From Vespa crabro (lineage: Eukaryota > Arthropoda > Insecta > Hymenoptera > Vespidae): a DNA stretch of 64,000 nt. Position numbers and translations under genes: made by a program. The notes under the pieces were generated by a model. That model saw only the letters and a program-made list of their open reading frames with translations. It was not told the origin of the DNA and did no database searches. Of this stretch, positions 34,226 to 48,117 are shown one piece after another. Location: assembly GCF_910589235.1 (NCBI RefSeq), contig NC_060964.1, positions 3,068,990 through 3,132,989 on the forward strand, read 5' to 3'. Each line of letters opens with the position of its first letter. The first letter of the stretch is position 1.

Positions 34226-36786
34226 ATGGATTTCTTTGATCATCGTCATTTCATGTTGAACAAAACAATGTTACGCATCTTAGGTCAATGGCCTTATCAA
34301 TCGTTTAGAATAAAATGCATCAGTTATATATTTCTATTCATATTTGGTGCAACACAAATTGTAGCTAAGGTGCAGTATTATCCATGTACATATATTATTT
34401 GATTAGAAAATCTTACAAGATAAATTTGGATCACTTTTTTATCGTATGCAATTACGAATGCTATATCTAATGGACACTTTAATGTATTTGAGTTGTTTAT
34501 TTTCTACGCTTCTTTATTTCAGATTTGTGCTATTTTTACTTCACTTGATGATATAAATGTTATACTAGGGGACTTGGCACCATTATTTTCCGATTTTTCT
34601 TCAGCAATTAAAATAATTAATATTGCAGTTCAAACGGAAAAGGTATATAATTAATGTATATTATTATTTTGTAAAAAAATATTTTTTTCCTCACTGTTTT
34701 GTAATTTAATAAAATAACTATGAGTAGAATTGTTAATATTACTTTTTTGGAATATTGTATGAAAACGAAAGAAAAATATATATTAACTAGTATACTATTG
34801 AAGTAAATGTATCATAAACTCCTACATAAGAAATTATTAACTGCAGATGAAAACAATTCTAAATCGTATAGAAACGGATTATAGTTTTTTCACTACAAAT
34901 AGTGAAAAGGAAATTATGTCGACATATGCCGAAAATGGGAGAAAATTTACTATTTACTGTACAGGTAATTAATGCATTTTAAAACGGTTATAACAAATTT
35001 TTTATACACTATGTTTATGTGTCTTTTCGCAGCAATTTTTTCTGCGGCAATGCTACATATTATGATTGTACCACTAAAGGGAATTTTTGGTACGGTGAAT
35101 GACACGAGTGAACGACCAATGTTACATCACATTGAATATTTTGTAGATATTCAGAAATATTATTATTTGATTATTTTCCAAACTTACGTTGTTTACTTTA
35201 TCGTTTGTTTCTCGTTTGCTATGGTGGACACATTGTTTGTGATGTTCGTGCAACATAATTGTGAATTATTTAAAACATTAGGGTAAAGTCCGTAACGTTC
35301 GATATATAATCTATATGATAATTAAGTATTATAATAAAAATAATTATTACAGGTATCGACTTTCTCATTTAATTGATGAGAAAGTCTTAGATGATGATGT
35401 CTTAAATCCTTCGGAATCAGAAGATAAATACTATAAAGATATTTCCTTATATGCCCTGAGACATCAGAAAGCAATAGAGTGCGTAATTTTCTAATGTTTT
35501 CATTTAAAAATTTTTTATATTATTTATTCATGAAATAAAAATTTGGAGTTATTAAGAATTTTGACATTTTCTATAAAGGTTTGCTGAACTATTGGATTCA
35601 TTTTATTCCAAAACCTTCTTTATGGTATCAGGACTTAGCATGCTTCGAATAAGTGTTACTGGTCTGAAGGTGTTTAGTCAAATTTTCTTTTTTAATAATC
35701 AATTGGTCATTTCTAACTATGGATGACCTTTCTGCAACACGATTCAATTATACAGTCTTATAAGAAATTACATATATCAGTTTTGGAAACAATACTATAT
35801 GATACTTCAAAACCCCATAGGAAATTTCATGTGAAATTTGATGTGCTAAATTGAAACAATATTAGCGATCAAAAAATATACATTAATTTAAAATTCAAAT
35901 ATAATATGAAAGAAAATCGAGAATTTAGAAAAAAATTACAAAAATCAAAATTTATCCATATTTCTTTACGCTAATGTTCGTAATAAAGCAATACTCATAA
36001 TATCAATGATTGCATTATACCATCAATATTAATTGTTCTGTAGAATGCTTTTTATAGTCTGTGTATTGAACTATTCATGTTAGTTTTCCTACTGCATCGT
36101 ATTAATACTGCGCTCGTAGAGTATTGTGTTATATGATGATATTTCAAAATTTGTCTAACGTGTTACATAAAAATCGTGTTCGTAGAGTATCGTGTTATAA
36201 GACGTTTGCCTATGCTCTATAATATAGATGCTAATAATATATATTTTTAGGCTGTAATGAATGTCAACAATTTTAAACAATTTATTCAAGACGTTTATTT
36301 GTTACACGTCTTTAATTCATGTCTACTTTGAATATATGAACGGTCAACGACTTATCAATCATAGTAGTGAAATGCACGAACATCTGTAAGTATCTAAAAA
36401 TATTTATACCATCGCTGTTTTTAAATGATTGAGTACTATCGAGTTTATTTCTGATTTGATATTAATTTGATAGATAAAATCTTTCAGAGGATGCGGATAA
36501 AAAATGATTATTGTAATTTTTGTCGATTAGAGAATAAATACCGAGTGGTATCGTACATCTTTACGAACAAGAAAAGTAATCGCTTTGATGACACTTAGAT
36601 CATTGAAACCTTCTATACTAACAGCTGCAGGACTATTAAACGTATCATTGGAAACTTTTAGCTCTGTAAGAATTATTATTTTTTATCATTTTATATAAAT
36701 ATGTTTTCGTACTAATTTGATTTTTATTGTTCAAGATTGTTCGTACCTCGATTTCATACTTCACTGTTATGCGATCTTTTCAATGA
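34226..36786 (+). pseudogene. OR-P6, odorant receptor with frameshift in exon 7
   Basis: Twin of OR-P3: exons 34226-34369, 34523-34642, 34847-34964, 35033-35282, 35353-35478, 35579-35669, 36251-36385, 36533-36665 and 36736-36786. Exon 7 lacks two bases present in OR-P3 (CAAGACATGTTT became CAAGACGTTT, near 36290), which shifts the frame to a TGA about 12 codons later. Exons 8-9, with the last membrane segment and tail, would be lost. Exon 4 and the upstream region are far more divergent from OR-P3 than the rest of the copy. Pseudogene unless the deletion is a sequencing error. Confidence 0.85.
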
Positions 36787-37539
36787 AAATTTGAAATATG
36801 GAATTCTATCATTAATCGCTAAGATACAGAATAACACATCCACTCACCAATTAATTTAAAAAAAATAGTATTGTCAAGAATTTGTATATATTTATTTCTA
36901 TAAAATTTCCAAAGTACTTTTTTAATTTATACATCTTTGCATATGTATATTGTTAGAAGCCTCAATGGAATAAAATTGAAATTAACAAAGATGAGTAATA
37001 ATTATCATTACATCATAATTTTCGATTTTTACAAAATTCAAATATAATTTAAATCCAAATATTTTCAGTGTTGACTTAAATTATAACAACCAGTCATAGT
37101 GAAATGCAAAAGTATTAAATCCGAAATAATTAAATCCTATCCATTTATTATATACAATAAGCACAAACATCTTTTGTTCTATCGTTTATTTTTGGATTAA
37201 TATAACTAATTAATCAAATGGATTGATTTCGAAACAATATATTTAAGCAAATAATACTTGGCAGAGCATATTATTTCATATAAATGAAATAAGTTCTTCC
37301 TTCTGACTAAACAACAAAATACGTCGCTTAGATCGATAATTTCACGTAAAAGGGAAATGATTGACGAATTAATTATTCATCATAGACAAGCGCGTAAATG
37401 CAGACATCTGTATAATTATCGACAGCCCTTATGATGTTATCGATACCAAGAGAATTCTAAATGACAAGACTATTATTGAACTGACTATAACTTCAATCAG
37501 GAAAAGGAAATTTCTGTCTTAGTATATTTTCGATACTAT

Positions 37540-39232
37540 ATGAACGTGATGGATTTCTTTGACGGTCGTCACTACGCGATCAATAAAGGTACACTATCCT
37601 TATTGGGCCAATGGCCTTATCAATCGATTAAAAACAAATACATTTGTTTGGTGATTTTATTTCTATTGACAGGAACACAAATTATTGCTAAGGTAGATTT
37701 ATATATATAAACTTATAAATTTGGATAATTTTCTTTTGTCTTTATTTGTCTTAAAATTATAAAACATTATGTAAATATAATTATATTTTCTTCGATCCTT
37801 TACTACAGATATGCGCTATTATTACTTCACTTAATAATGTAAATGTTGTACTAGATGACATGGCATCACTAATTGCCGATTTTACTGCAGCAATCAGATT
37901 AATTAATGTTTCAGTTCAAAGAAAAAAGGTATATAATTAATATATTGCATTATTTCATCAATAAGATGTATTTTTTTTCTGCTTTATTTGTGAAACTTAA
38001 GAAAAATAACTGTGATCAATTTTGTTATTATTATTCATTTAAATTTTCTGTGAAAATAAAAGAAAAATATTTATTAGCTGGTATGTTATTGAAGTAAATA
38101 TATTATAAACGTCTAAATAAAAAATTGTTAACTTCAGATGAAAGTACTTCTAAATCGTATGAAAACAGATTATGCTTTATTCACTACAGATGGTGAAATC
38201 GAAATTATGGTGAAATATGCCGAGAATGGGAGAAAATTTACTATTGTTTATTTAGGTAATTGAGGCATTTGAAAATGGTTATAACAAATTTTTTATATAC
38301 ATTGTTTATGCATGCCTTTCCGTAGGAATTTTTTTTGTATCAATGCTACAATTTATGATTCCACCATTAAAGTCAATCATCTTGAGTAGTATGAATGGAA
38401 CGAGTGAACGACCATTGATACATCACGTCGAATATTTTGTAGATCCTCAAAGATATTATTATCTTATTATTTTTCAATCTTATGTGATTATTTTTGTCTG
38501 TGCTTTTATTATCGCTACGATGGATACAATGTTTGTGGTTTTCGTGCAACATGCTTGTGGATTATTTACAACATTAGGGTAGAATCCTTGACATTCGGTA
38601 TAAAATCTGTATAATAATAAGATTATCATAAAAATTTATAATAAATGAAGTACTTTAAAATATTTTACTGTATGATAATAAATTATTGATAAAGGCATAA
38701 CTGTTGCAGGTATCAACTTCGTCATATAATCGACAATAATATTTTGTTGATAAATTTGTATCCTTCGAAATCAAATGATAAGTCTTATAAAAAGATTTCT
38801 GAATGCATTCGTAGACATCAAGAAGCTATACAGTATGTAATTTTACAACATTTCTAATCTAAAAAAATGTTTATATTATTTATTAAATGAATTGATAATG
38901 AAAGAATAATTTATAGTTATTAAGATTATTGACTTTTTCTATGAAGGTTTACCGATCTATTGGAATCATTTTATTCCACATCCATTTTTCTCTACTCGGG
39001 AATTAGTATAATTGGAATGAGTGTTTCTAGTCTACAGGTATACAACTAAACTTCCTTATTCGACGTAATCAATTACAGGCTCTTATAATACATTTCATTC
39101 ATATCATGTTATAAAGAATTACAAATTAAAGAAATGCATTCTATATTATATAAAAACTGTGATATAAGATACATGCAAAATTTCATATGAAATGAAATAT
39201 TATTTGGGATATACAATTTTTTTAACAATTTT

Positions 39233-39275
<43 letters not shown>

Positions 39276-40098
39276 TCTTATTAAAGCACAAATAAAATAT
39301 AGAAAAAAGAAATTCAAAAAATTAGAAGTAAATACATGCAATAAAACTTATTTGTGTTCTCATATAGTAATGCTTATCAGAAAGGATTACACGTCATAAC
39401 AATCACTGCATTACATTATTGATTTTCATTGTTTCATGCAATGTTTAATACGATGTACGTATTGAACGATTAATGTAATTTTTTCTATCTTTTAATATCG
39501 AAATAATGAATATCGTATTATAGAATGTTTGGCTGTATTATAATATCACATGTTTAGGCTATTCTAAATGTCAATGAGACCAAACAATTTTTTCAACAAA
39601 TGTGTGTTTGTAATACGACATTATTTATTATCTTGTTTCAATGTGTGAACGGTCAACGGCTTATCGATCATAGTAGTAAAATGCACGAACATCTGTAAGT
39701 ATTTAAAAGTATTTATACGCTCGCTGTTTTTAAATGATTAAATACTGTCAAGTTTATTCTTGATTAGGAATTAACTAGACAGATAAAATCTTTCAGAGGA
39801 TACAAAATAAAAAATGATTATTATAATTTTCATCGATTTCAGAATAAATACCGAGTGGTATCGAACATCATTACGAACAAGAAAAGGAATCTATTTCATG
39901 TTATTCAGATCACGAAAACCTTGTATGCTAACTGCTGCAAAAATGTTCAACGTATCCATGGAAACTTTTAGCGCCGTAAGAATTATCATTTTTTATAACT
40001 TTATATATAAATATGTTTTCGTACTAATTTGATCTCTTTTGTTCAAGATTGTTCGTACCTCGATTTCGTATTTCACTGTTTTGCGATCTATGCAATGA
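37540..40098 (+). CDS. OR-P7, odorant receptor, nine exons, intact
   Basis: Exons 37540-37692, 37809-37928, 38138-38255, 38326-38578, 38710-38832, 38947-39037, 39558-39694, 39843-39975 and 40048-40098 join into 392 residues. It starts MNVMDFFDGRHYAINKG, has GQWPYQSIK, the loop SERPLIHHVEYFVD and ends RTSISYFTVLRSMQ. Exon 5 is six bases shorter than in OR-P2. Intron 6 carries a TA tract (about 39236-39270). It is the first gene to the right of duplication A. OR-P4 is the remnant of a relative at the same relative place in copy 1. Intact and plausibly expressed. Confidence 0.93.
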
Positions 40099-40885
40099 AA
40101 TTTTAAAAAATGAAATTTTACGATTGTTAAAGATATGGAGTAACACATGCAAAAATTATTTTTCCAAAAATAATATTGTCAAAAATTTGTCATATAGTTT
40201 TCCCTGTAAATTTTCGATATTATGTAAATAAATAAAAAGAAATTAAGTGTCAGTGAAATAAAAATTAAGATCAATAAATAATAATAATTACTGTTAGCCA
40301 AAATCTTTGATTTCTAAAAGATTCAAATTACATAGTAGACATTTCTATATTTTCAATTTATAACAGATGCAAAAACTAAAAAAATTCTGATTGAAGGAGA
40401 ATAGGAATAATTATAACATTGGAAGAAGAATTGAAAGGATTTGCTAAATTCAAAGTAATTCAATTTTATCCATTCGTCATATAGAATAAGCACAAATAAC
40501 TTTTGCATTAAACTATTGTTTACTACAGAATAAATGTTATCGACTATTAAAATAAATTGATTTCGACATACAATATAGATAAGTAAATAATTGCTAGTTA
40601 ATAATAACTACTTCGCAAAAATCAAATGGGAACATTCCCTTTGTAACTGAACGATAAAATACTTCGCTTGGATGGATATTTTCACGTAAAAGGGAAATGA
40701 TTGAGGTATTAATTATTCATTACAGATAAGCGTGTAAATCCAGACATCTGTATAATTATCGACATCCCCTGTGACTGTTATTGATACCAAGAGAATCATA
40801 AATGACAAGACTATTATTGAACTGACTATGAGTAGTTCGGACAAGACAAGGGGATCTCTCTATTTTAGTCTATTCTCGACATTCT

Positions 40886-43240
40886 ATGAAAGTGATGGAT
40901 TTCTTTGATGGTCGTCACTACGCGATCAATAAAAGCATGCTATCATTATTGGGCCAATGGCCTTATCAATCGATTAGAACAAAATACATTCGTTTGGAGA
41001 TTATATTTTTATTAGCTGGGACACAAATTTTAGCTAAGGTGGAGTATTTTTTATGTACACATATTATTAGAATAGAAAATTTTATGAAATAGATTAGGAT
41101 CACTTATTTTTTATCCTATAATATTATAAATGTTATTTTAAATGAGCACTTAATGAGTTCCTCATTTTCCGTTCTCTTTACTACAGGTAGCAGCTACCAT
41201 AACTTCCTTTAGAGATAGAAATGTACTACTAGACGACATGGCACCACTTGTTGCTGATTCTATCGCAGCAATCAAATTAATTAACGTAACAGTACAAAAA
41301 GAAAAGGTAATTATTGCATACAGTTATTCAAATAAACTATATTCCTTTTTTTTGTCATATTTGTGCAACGTAGTGAAATAACTGTGAGTAGCTTTGTTAG
41401 TATTATTCACCCAAATTTTGTGTGAAAATAAAAGAAAAATATATAATAACTATTGTCCTATTGAAATAAATACATGGCAAATGTCTTAATAAAAAATTGT
41501 TAATCACAGATGAAAATACTTCTAAATCGTATGCAAACAGATTATGCTTTATTCGCTACAGATGGTGAAATGAAAATAATGGTGGAATATGCCGAGAATG
41601 GAAGAAAATTTACTATTGTGTATATAGGTAATTAATTCAGTTGAAAATAACAAATTTTTTATATGTATTGTTTATGCATGCCTTTTCGTAGGAGTTTTTT
41701 TTGTATCAATGCTACAATTTATGATTCCACCACTAAAGTCAATCATCTTGAGTAGCATGAACGGATCGAGCGAACGACCATTGATACATCACGTTGAATA
41801 TTTTGTAGATTCTCAAAGATATTATTATCTTATTATTTTCCATTCTTACGCGGTTATCTTTATCTGTGCTTTTACTATTGCTACTATGGACACAATGTTT
41901 GTGGTCTTTGTGCAACATGCTTGTGGATTGTTTACAGCATTAGGGTAAAATCTTTAATATTCGATGTAGGATAAAATCTTTGACTGTATAATAACAATAT
42001 CATAAAAATTTATAATAAATGAAGTATTTTTAAATATTTTACTATATGATAATAAATTATTGATACAGACATAACTGTTGCAGGTATCAACTTCGTCATA
42101 TAATCGACAATAATATTTTGTTGATAAATTTGAATCCTTCAAAATCGAATGACAAGTTTTATACAAATATTTCTAAATGCATTCGTAGACATCAAGAAGC
42201 TATACAGTTTGTAATTTTACAATATTTCCATTTTTAAAAAAATTTATATTATTTATTAAATGAAGTGATGATGAAATAATAATTTGGAGTTATTAAGATT
42301 ATTGACTTTTTCTATAAAGGTTTGCTAATCTATTGGATAAATATTATTCAACGTCGTTTTTTCTTGTATCAGGAATTAGCATGATTGGTATGAGTATTAC
42401 TGGACTGCAGGTATACAATTAAACTTTCTTATTCGTAGTAATCAATTTGTCTTTTTCAAACTACAAACAACCCTCTTGTAACATAATTCATTCGTACAGT
42501 ATAATTCATACAGCATAATGAGAAATTACGAAGTATTTAAGTAATTAGGAATTTTTTTGTCAATTTTTCTATTTTGTTATGTAAAAATTGTCTTCTCGAA
42601 GTAACTTGTTATAAGAGGGTATTCTTAAATTTTTCTAACATATTATACCAAGTATAATTTTTTCTAAGTATCATGTTATGAAAGATTTGTATATATTATA
42701 ATATCTATATATATTATAATAATATTTAGGCTATACTAAATATCAACGAACCCAAACAATTTTTTCAACAAATGTGTGTTTGTTATACGACATTAATTCA
42801 TGTCTTGTTTGAATGTGTAAACGGTCAACGACTTATCGATCATAGTAGTCAAATGCACGAATATTTGTAAGTTGAATGTTTAATTTAACAATTTTGAGTT
42901 TATTTTGAATTAGGAATTAACTTGGTAGATAAAATATTTTACAGATAAGGATAAAAAATGATTGCTATAATTTTCATCGATTACAGAATAAATACCGAGT
43001 GGTATCGAACATCATTACGAACAAGGAAAGGAATCTGTTTTATGTTACTTAGATCACGAAAATGTTGTACGCTAACTGCTGCGAAAATGTTCAACATATC
43101 TATTGAAACGTTTACCTCTGTAAGAATCATTATTATTTATGATTTTATCTAAACATATTTACGTACTAATTCGATTTCTTTTGTTCAAGATTGTTCGTAC
43201 ATCGATTTCATATTTTACCGTTTTGCGTTCGATACAGTAA
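40886..43240 (+). CDS. OR-P8, odorant receptor, nine exons, intact
   Basis: Exons 40886-41038, 41187-41306, 41510-41627, 41692-41944, 42084-42206, 42320-42410, 42730-42866, 42987-43119 and 43190-43240 join into 392 residues. It starts MKVMDFFDGRHYAINKSM and ends RTSISYFTVLRSIQ. Its exon lengths are the same as in OR-P7 and exons 4 and 5 are very similar, so the two are sisters. It closes the plus-strand array; the next gene is not an OR. Splice sites are all GT-AG. Confidence 0.93.
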
Positions 43241-43815
43241 AATTTTGATAAATAACATTTTATGTAATCATACATTGATTATTAATATGCTAAGTAACAC
43301 AAATTATATTAACAATTAATAAAACAGCTATATATACAAATGACATATATTTTGACAAATTATATGCCAAAAATTTTTAATTTTTTCTAGATATAGTTAT
43401 TTTCTAAAAATTTCCAAACTCTTCTTTTATTTTATATACTAATATAGTTAAGAATATCAATCAATTGTTGTGTAAAAATTTTTAATTTTTATAAAATTCA
43501 AATGATATAATAGACATTTTTATTTAAATTTTAAAATTCGGTCAAAACAGTAAGAAAATTCTTAGAGATATCTTCATATATAAATAACACGAAGTTGTAT
43601 AATTCCAAAAACGACAACTTCAACGATTCTCAGTCAACATCACTTTCTGCTTTGTATTTTAGGCTTTTGAAATTTGATTCAGTATATTCGCAAGGAAAAA
43701 TTTGTCTTAATCTTTTATTTGTATCACTTATTTGCGACAATGTTTTCCGATTAAAAAGCTAATTGTAAAAGAAAAAAAAAAAAAAAAAAAAAAGATAAGA
43801 AAAATAGAAAAATAT
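43241..43815. other. Spacer between OR-P8 and the Cys-rich gene
   Basis: AT-rich, with a 23-base poly(A) run ending at about 43793, shortly before the next start codon. No exon recognised. Confidence 0.5.
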
Positions 43816-45513
43816 ATGAGCAAAATGAATCTTGATTATGACATAAACAAAAAGGTTTTAAATTTGGAGAGCTTGGGTAGAAAGATTTGTTCGGACTTAC
43901 GAAATCTTCAAAGGGAACGAATTATACTTTCTCGAGAAGCCAAATCCCTTTTACGTGAATTTAAACGAGAAGAAACACGAGATCATAATAAAAATAAGGT
44001 GATCTTAAAATAAGATCATTCAAATTATTCGATTATGCGATTGTGCGATTCTAATAATATACATATTTCATAGAAAGATGATAATAAACCTTGTAGTTGT
44101 GCAATTTGGGAAAATGATATAAGAAAAGAGGATAAAAATGAGGCCGAAGGACCTACGAAATTGATCACGCAAAATGAAATATCCTATAAAAATTTTTGCA
44201 ATGAATGTTGTCAACATTGCGTTCCAAGATATGATAGCAATATGATATTACAAACTTACAGGTGCAATGATTCATTTATCAATTATATTTTCTCTTCTTT
44301 TTTTTTTTTTTTTTTTTTATAAAATTCAATGATACTCTCCTCTTAATTGTTTTCAGATACGATGAACCATTTTACTGTGATCATGCTTTAAAAAATACCG
44401 ATTACTCTTGCATCGGTGATAATGTTATGATTAAAGACGATGCCAATGGTGATAATAATTTTAATGGTATCGATGAGTTAGACAAATATAACGAAACATG
44501 TACAATTAATCCTTCATATTTCTATGACTTATGCGTATTTTGCGACGATGATAATATGGAAGATACGCATGTGTTATCGACCAATCATAAAATTAGTGAG
44601 TCGAAAAAAACTGATATGAAAGAATTAATAGAAAGACAGAGAGGTGGAGGAGAAAATTCGAATTCAGAATCAACGATCGATAAATTATCAAGTCAATCGA
44701 TTTGTACTTGCGAGTGTGATTTATGTGCTCTTCGAAACAAATATGGCGAGAGACCTCCTTGCTCTAAAGAAAGCAATGAAATCGATCGTTCTTTCGATAT
44801 TGATAATGAAGATAATTTGTCAATAAATCAAGCGACGTGTTTGGAATTGCCAGAAATTAGTCAAGTAACGATAACTCGAGTTTTTCAAGGAAAAAAAAAA
44901 CAAAAAAACATGAATATAATAAATTTACAATAAATTTCTATTCTCTTTTCTCTTAGTATAGCATCATTTCTTATATTTCGTTTTGTAGTATTGTAAAATC
45001 GACAAGTTACGAGAAGCATTGGAAAGATTGAAAAATCGCAATCACACATTGAGGAAATTATTAAAAAGTCAGGAATGTTTTCTGAAAAATCCAAAATGTA
45101 CATATTGTTCATTTCTTCTTAAAGAGTACGACGATATCGATTGTGAAAAGAAATCCCAAAATCATCGAGATAATAAAAAGATTACGAACGATCTCGTCGC
45201 AATGGTGAAAATTCTTCAAAGTAAATGTCGAATAAAAGACGGAATGATCGTTGCTTTGGCAGACGAATTGAAAGGATCTGATAAATACGAAAGAATTCAA
45301 AGGATTCTTCAGAAATTGTCCGATAATAATCTCAATTGTCAGATCATTGATTTCGATCGTTCAACATTATGGAAATATTTGGTATCTAAAATATTCTTAC
45401 CTATATCGAAAGAAAAATATTGTCCACGAGAAAACTCATCGAAGCGAATTTACAATCGGTTTATTCATCCTAATTGTTCTTTTTCTTTCCAAAATTCAAT
45501 TACAACTATATAA
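43816..45513 (+). CDS. Cysteine-rich coiled-coil protein, unrecognised
   Basis: Four exons (43816-43998, 44074-44261, 44357-about 44864, 44989-45513) join into about 467 residues. I do not recognise the family. A charged N-terminal helix (LRNLQRERIILSREAKSLL) is followed by cysteine clusters that could bind metal: CSCAIW, CNECCQHC, CVFCDDD and CTCECDLCALRNKYGERPPC. A second predicted coiled coil follows (KIDKLREALERLKNRNHTLR), then CTYCSFLL. No membrane segment or signal peptide is seen. The exon 3 donor is uncertain: CAA|GTAACG at 44864 keeps the frame; otherwise the exon stops at about 44930. It sits between the OR array and NSUN7, outside the duplicated blocks. The composition resembles rapidly evolving structural proteins, but no function is claimed. 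Confidence 0.65.
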
Positions 45514-46624
45514 ATACTCGGCCATGTTTTTTATTTATACTGTTAGCGACATCTGTCGTGAAATGCATGAACTTTTTCGAAATCTCGCTCTTCACAATAT
45601 CATTGTATCTATTGTAAAATGTTGCATACATTGCATACATTTTTAGAATATGTTTTTATCATCGTTCGATTACTGTCCCTTTTAAATTCCTTTGAAAAAA
45701 CTCGCAAACGATATAGTCCTTTCTATCAATGATGATTTTCCTTGGACAATTGTTATTCTTATTTGTACAATTATTATAATCTTATTTTCACATAGTTCTT
45801 ATTATACATTTATGATATTTATAACATCGTTTCTGATAGTATCTCTTTCTATTTAAAATCGAAATTAACATAAAAAATAATTATTCATTAACCCATTAAT
45901 TTTACCAATTTTTCAATATTATTAAATTGATTTAAATAATATGCTTGCTTCGTAATCCGTTAATTACTATTTTATATCATTTATATATTGGTTAGGAATG
46001 AAAAAAATAAACGAGATTGGAAGACAAAAGCGTACTGTGCCTATGCTGATAATCATCGTTAGATCAACTATGGAAAATCTTTAATAAAAAAAAATTTTTT
46101 GTACAAAATACAAAACTTCATTTACAATTATATCTTAATTCAGAATTTATTAATCCGCGTTGATAAGATAATGATAACAATTATAATATACTACCCATTA
46201 TAATATACTAAAGAAATAATTTGCTAATTATTTTCAGCAATGTATTATAATATAATATGTTTATCTTTACGTATTATTAACAATTCTTTTCTACATTGTA
46301 TGAAAATAAATGAAAATTTTACGTTTCGAATACGTCAGCTTTCTAACAAGACATTTTGTTAAAACGATAGACGTAAATTTATAAGTGCATGTTCTTTATG
46401 AAACATGTTCAATATTCAATGGATTCTATTTTGATATCATTACTACCTGTATTATTGATAAAAATATATGGAAATCTTAGTGTATGTTCAACGAAAGTTT
46501 CTAAAAGATTTTTCAATGGAACCTCCCTTCGATTTCTAGTAAAATTGAAATGATAATATCATTTAATAATTTTTTCAAGATTCTTTTAAATTTCCAACAC
46601 ACGAAAAGGACGTCGCTTATCCTG
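45514..46624. other. Convergent 3' region between the Cys-rich gene and NSUN7
   Basis: About 1.1 kb of AT-rich DNA with no convincing exon on either strand. It contains the 3' UTRs of both flanking genes. Confidence 0.55.
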
Positions 46625-48065
46625 TTATATAAGAACACTATCAAATGACGTACGTTGGGTTGCCCTAATCAATGCAGATTTTCTTAATGCTGTGCTCGAT
46701 AAAAATCTTTGTGATTCCTTGTCATTACCTTCTTGCCTATAATAATAGAAATTGAAAAACATTGAATCGATTAAATATGTCATGTTGCTGATTTTAGTAT
46801 TATATATCTAATACATTGTATCGAATCAATTTTGGACGAATTAATTTATTCGTAAAATATTTTTTATAGCTTTTCCTGAATAAAAATATTGCATATGGAG
46901 AAATATTATTGTCATATCTTTTACATTAGAGACCTTATTTTTATTAATTATATTTTTTGTCTTCTTTTAATATGTTATAAAAGAAATTTTTTCATTATTT
47001 GAAAATAAGATGTGCAAAATTGAGTATAGTATTCAACATGTGTAAATAAATAATAAAAGTAGATATTTTATTGGAAAATTTCGATATATTATACTGAGTA
47101 TAGTATTGTATCTATACTATTGGATTAGCCAATAAATGATATCAGAATCTATAATATTTTATGTCTAAATAAACAAGAATAATATTTTTTATTACAAATT
47201 TTGTTCAATTCAATAATATACTATATTATACTATATTGGTATTTTATACAATAAAATATATTATATAGCCAATAAATAATGTTTGAATTTTTAGTTAATA
47301 AATACTAGTATTTTTAGTAAAAATAATATTTACTAACATATAAAATACTACAATTTCCGACATTATTTATTGGGCAAATGCAATCATATTATCTTTGTAA
47401 TGCAAATATATGTGTGTGTATAGTATATTGAAACATAAAATAATTTACTTTTGTAATGGAACAACATCATGGTGTTTATTCGAAGAACTCGGTTGATCCC
47501 AAACATCTCTTTCTGATATTGTTAAAATATTAAGTGAACTGGATTTTTTTCTTTTTATCGATCTCTGTCGTAAAGTATCGGTTTTGATGTTATAAGATAA
47601 GAACACTTTATTGGAGACCTGTTTCAACGATGTATTGAAAATAAATAATTTAAAAAGAAAAATTCATAACGATTTACTTACCGTTCGATATTTTCGAAGA
47701 ATGACTTTATCCTTAATAGAAGTTAAAGTTGATGATATTTGATCGTTCTTGGTTTTTCTTGTTTGTTTATTTTTTTCGTTCGAACTTCGTGAGATCTCAT
47801 CAATTGATTGAAGTTTTTGAAAAGATCGAAGAATCGAATCCAAAGGTTTTGAAAGATCATCGCAGGTGATATCGGATGTCTATCATTTGAAATTAGAAAA
47901 ATATATACTTGTAAAAAGGAATTATGTGCTATGTCAAACTATGTGTATATGTGCATATCAATATGTATTTGTAAGATTAAAAAAAGTAATATATCTTCTT
48001 TTCTGCGCTATGTCAAGCCATGAATATGCAATTTATATAATATATAAAAAAACAATGATGATAAT

Positions 48066-48117
<52 letters not shown>

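Larger units (their letters stand above)
30069..37285. repeat. Segmental duplication A, copy 2 (about 7.2 kb)
   Basis: Direct repeat of 18842-26020 at an offset of 11.23-11.27 kb. The small change in offset reflects microsatellite and indel differences. It holds OR-P5 and OR-P6. Confidence 0.95.

Noticed and set aside
36521..36540. New AG two bases before exon 8 of OR-P6, which could add back the two bases lost in exon 7
   Set aside because: The shifted frame already meets a TGA within exon 7, before the splice site, so the frame cannot be rescued.
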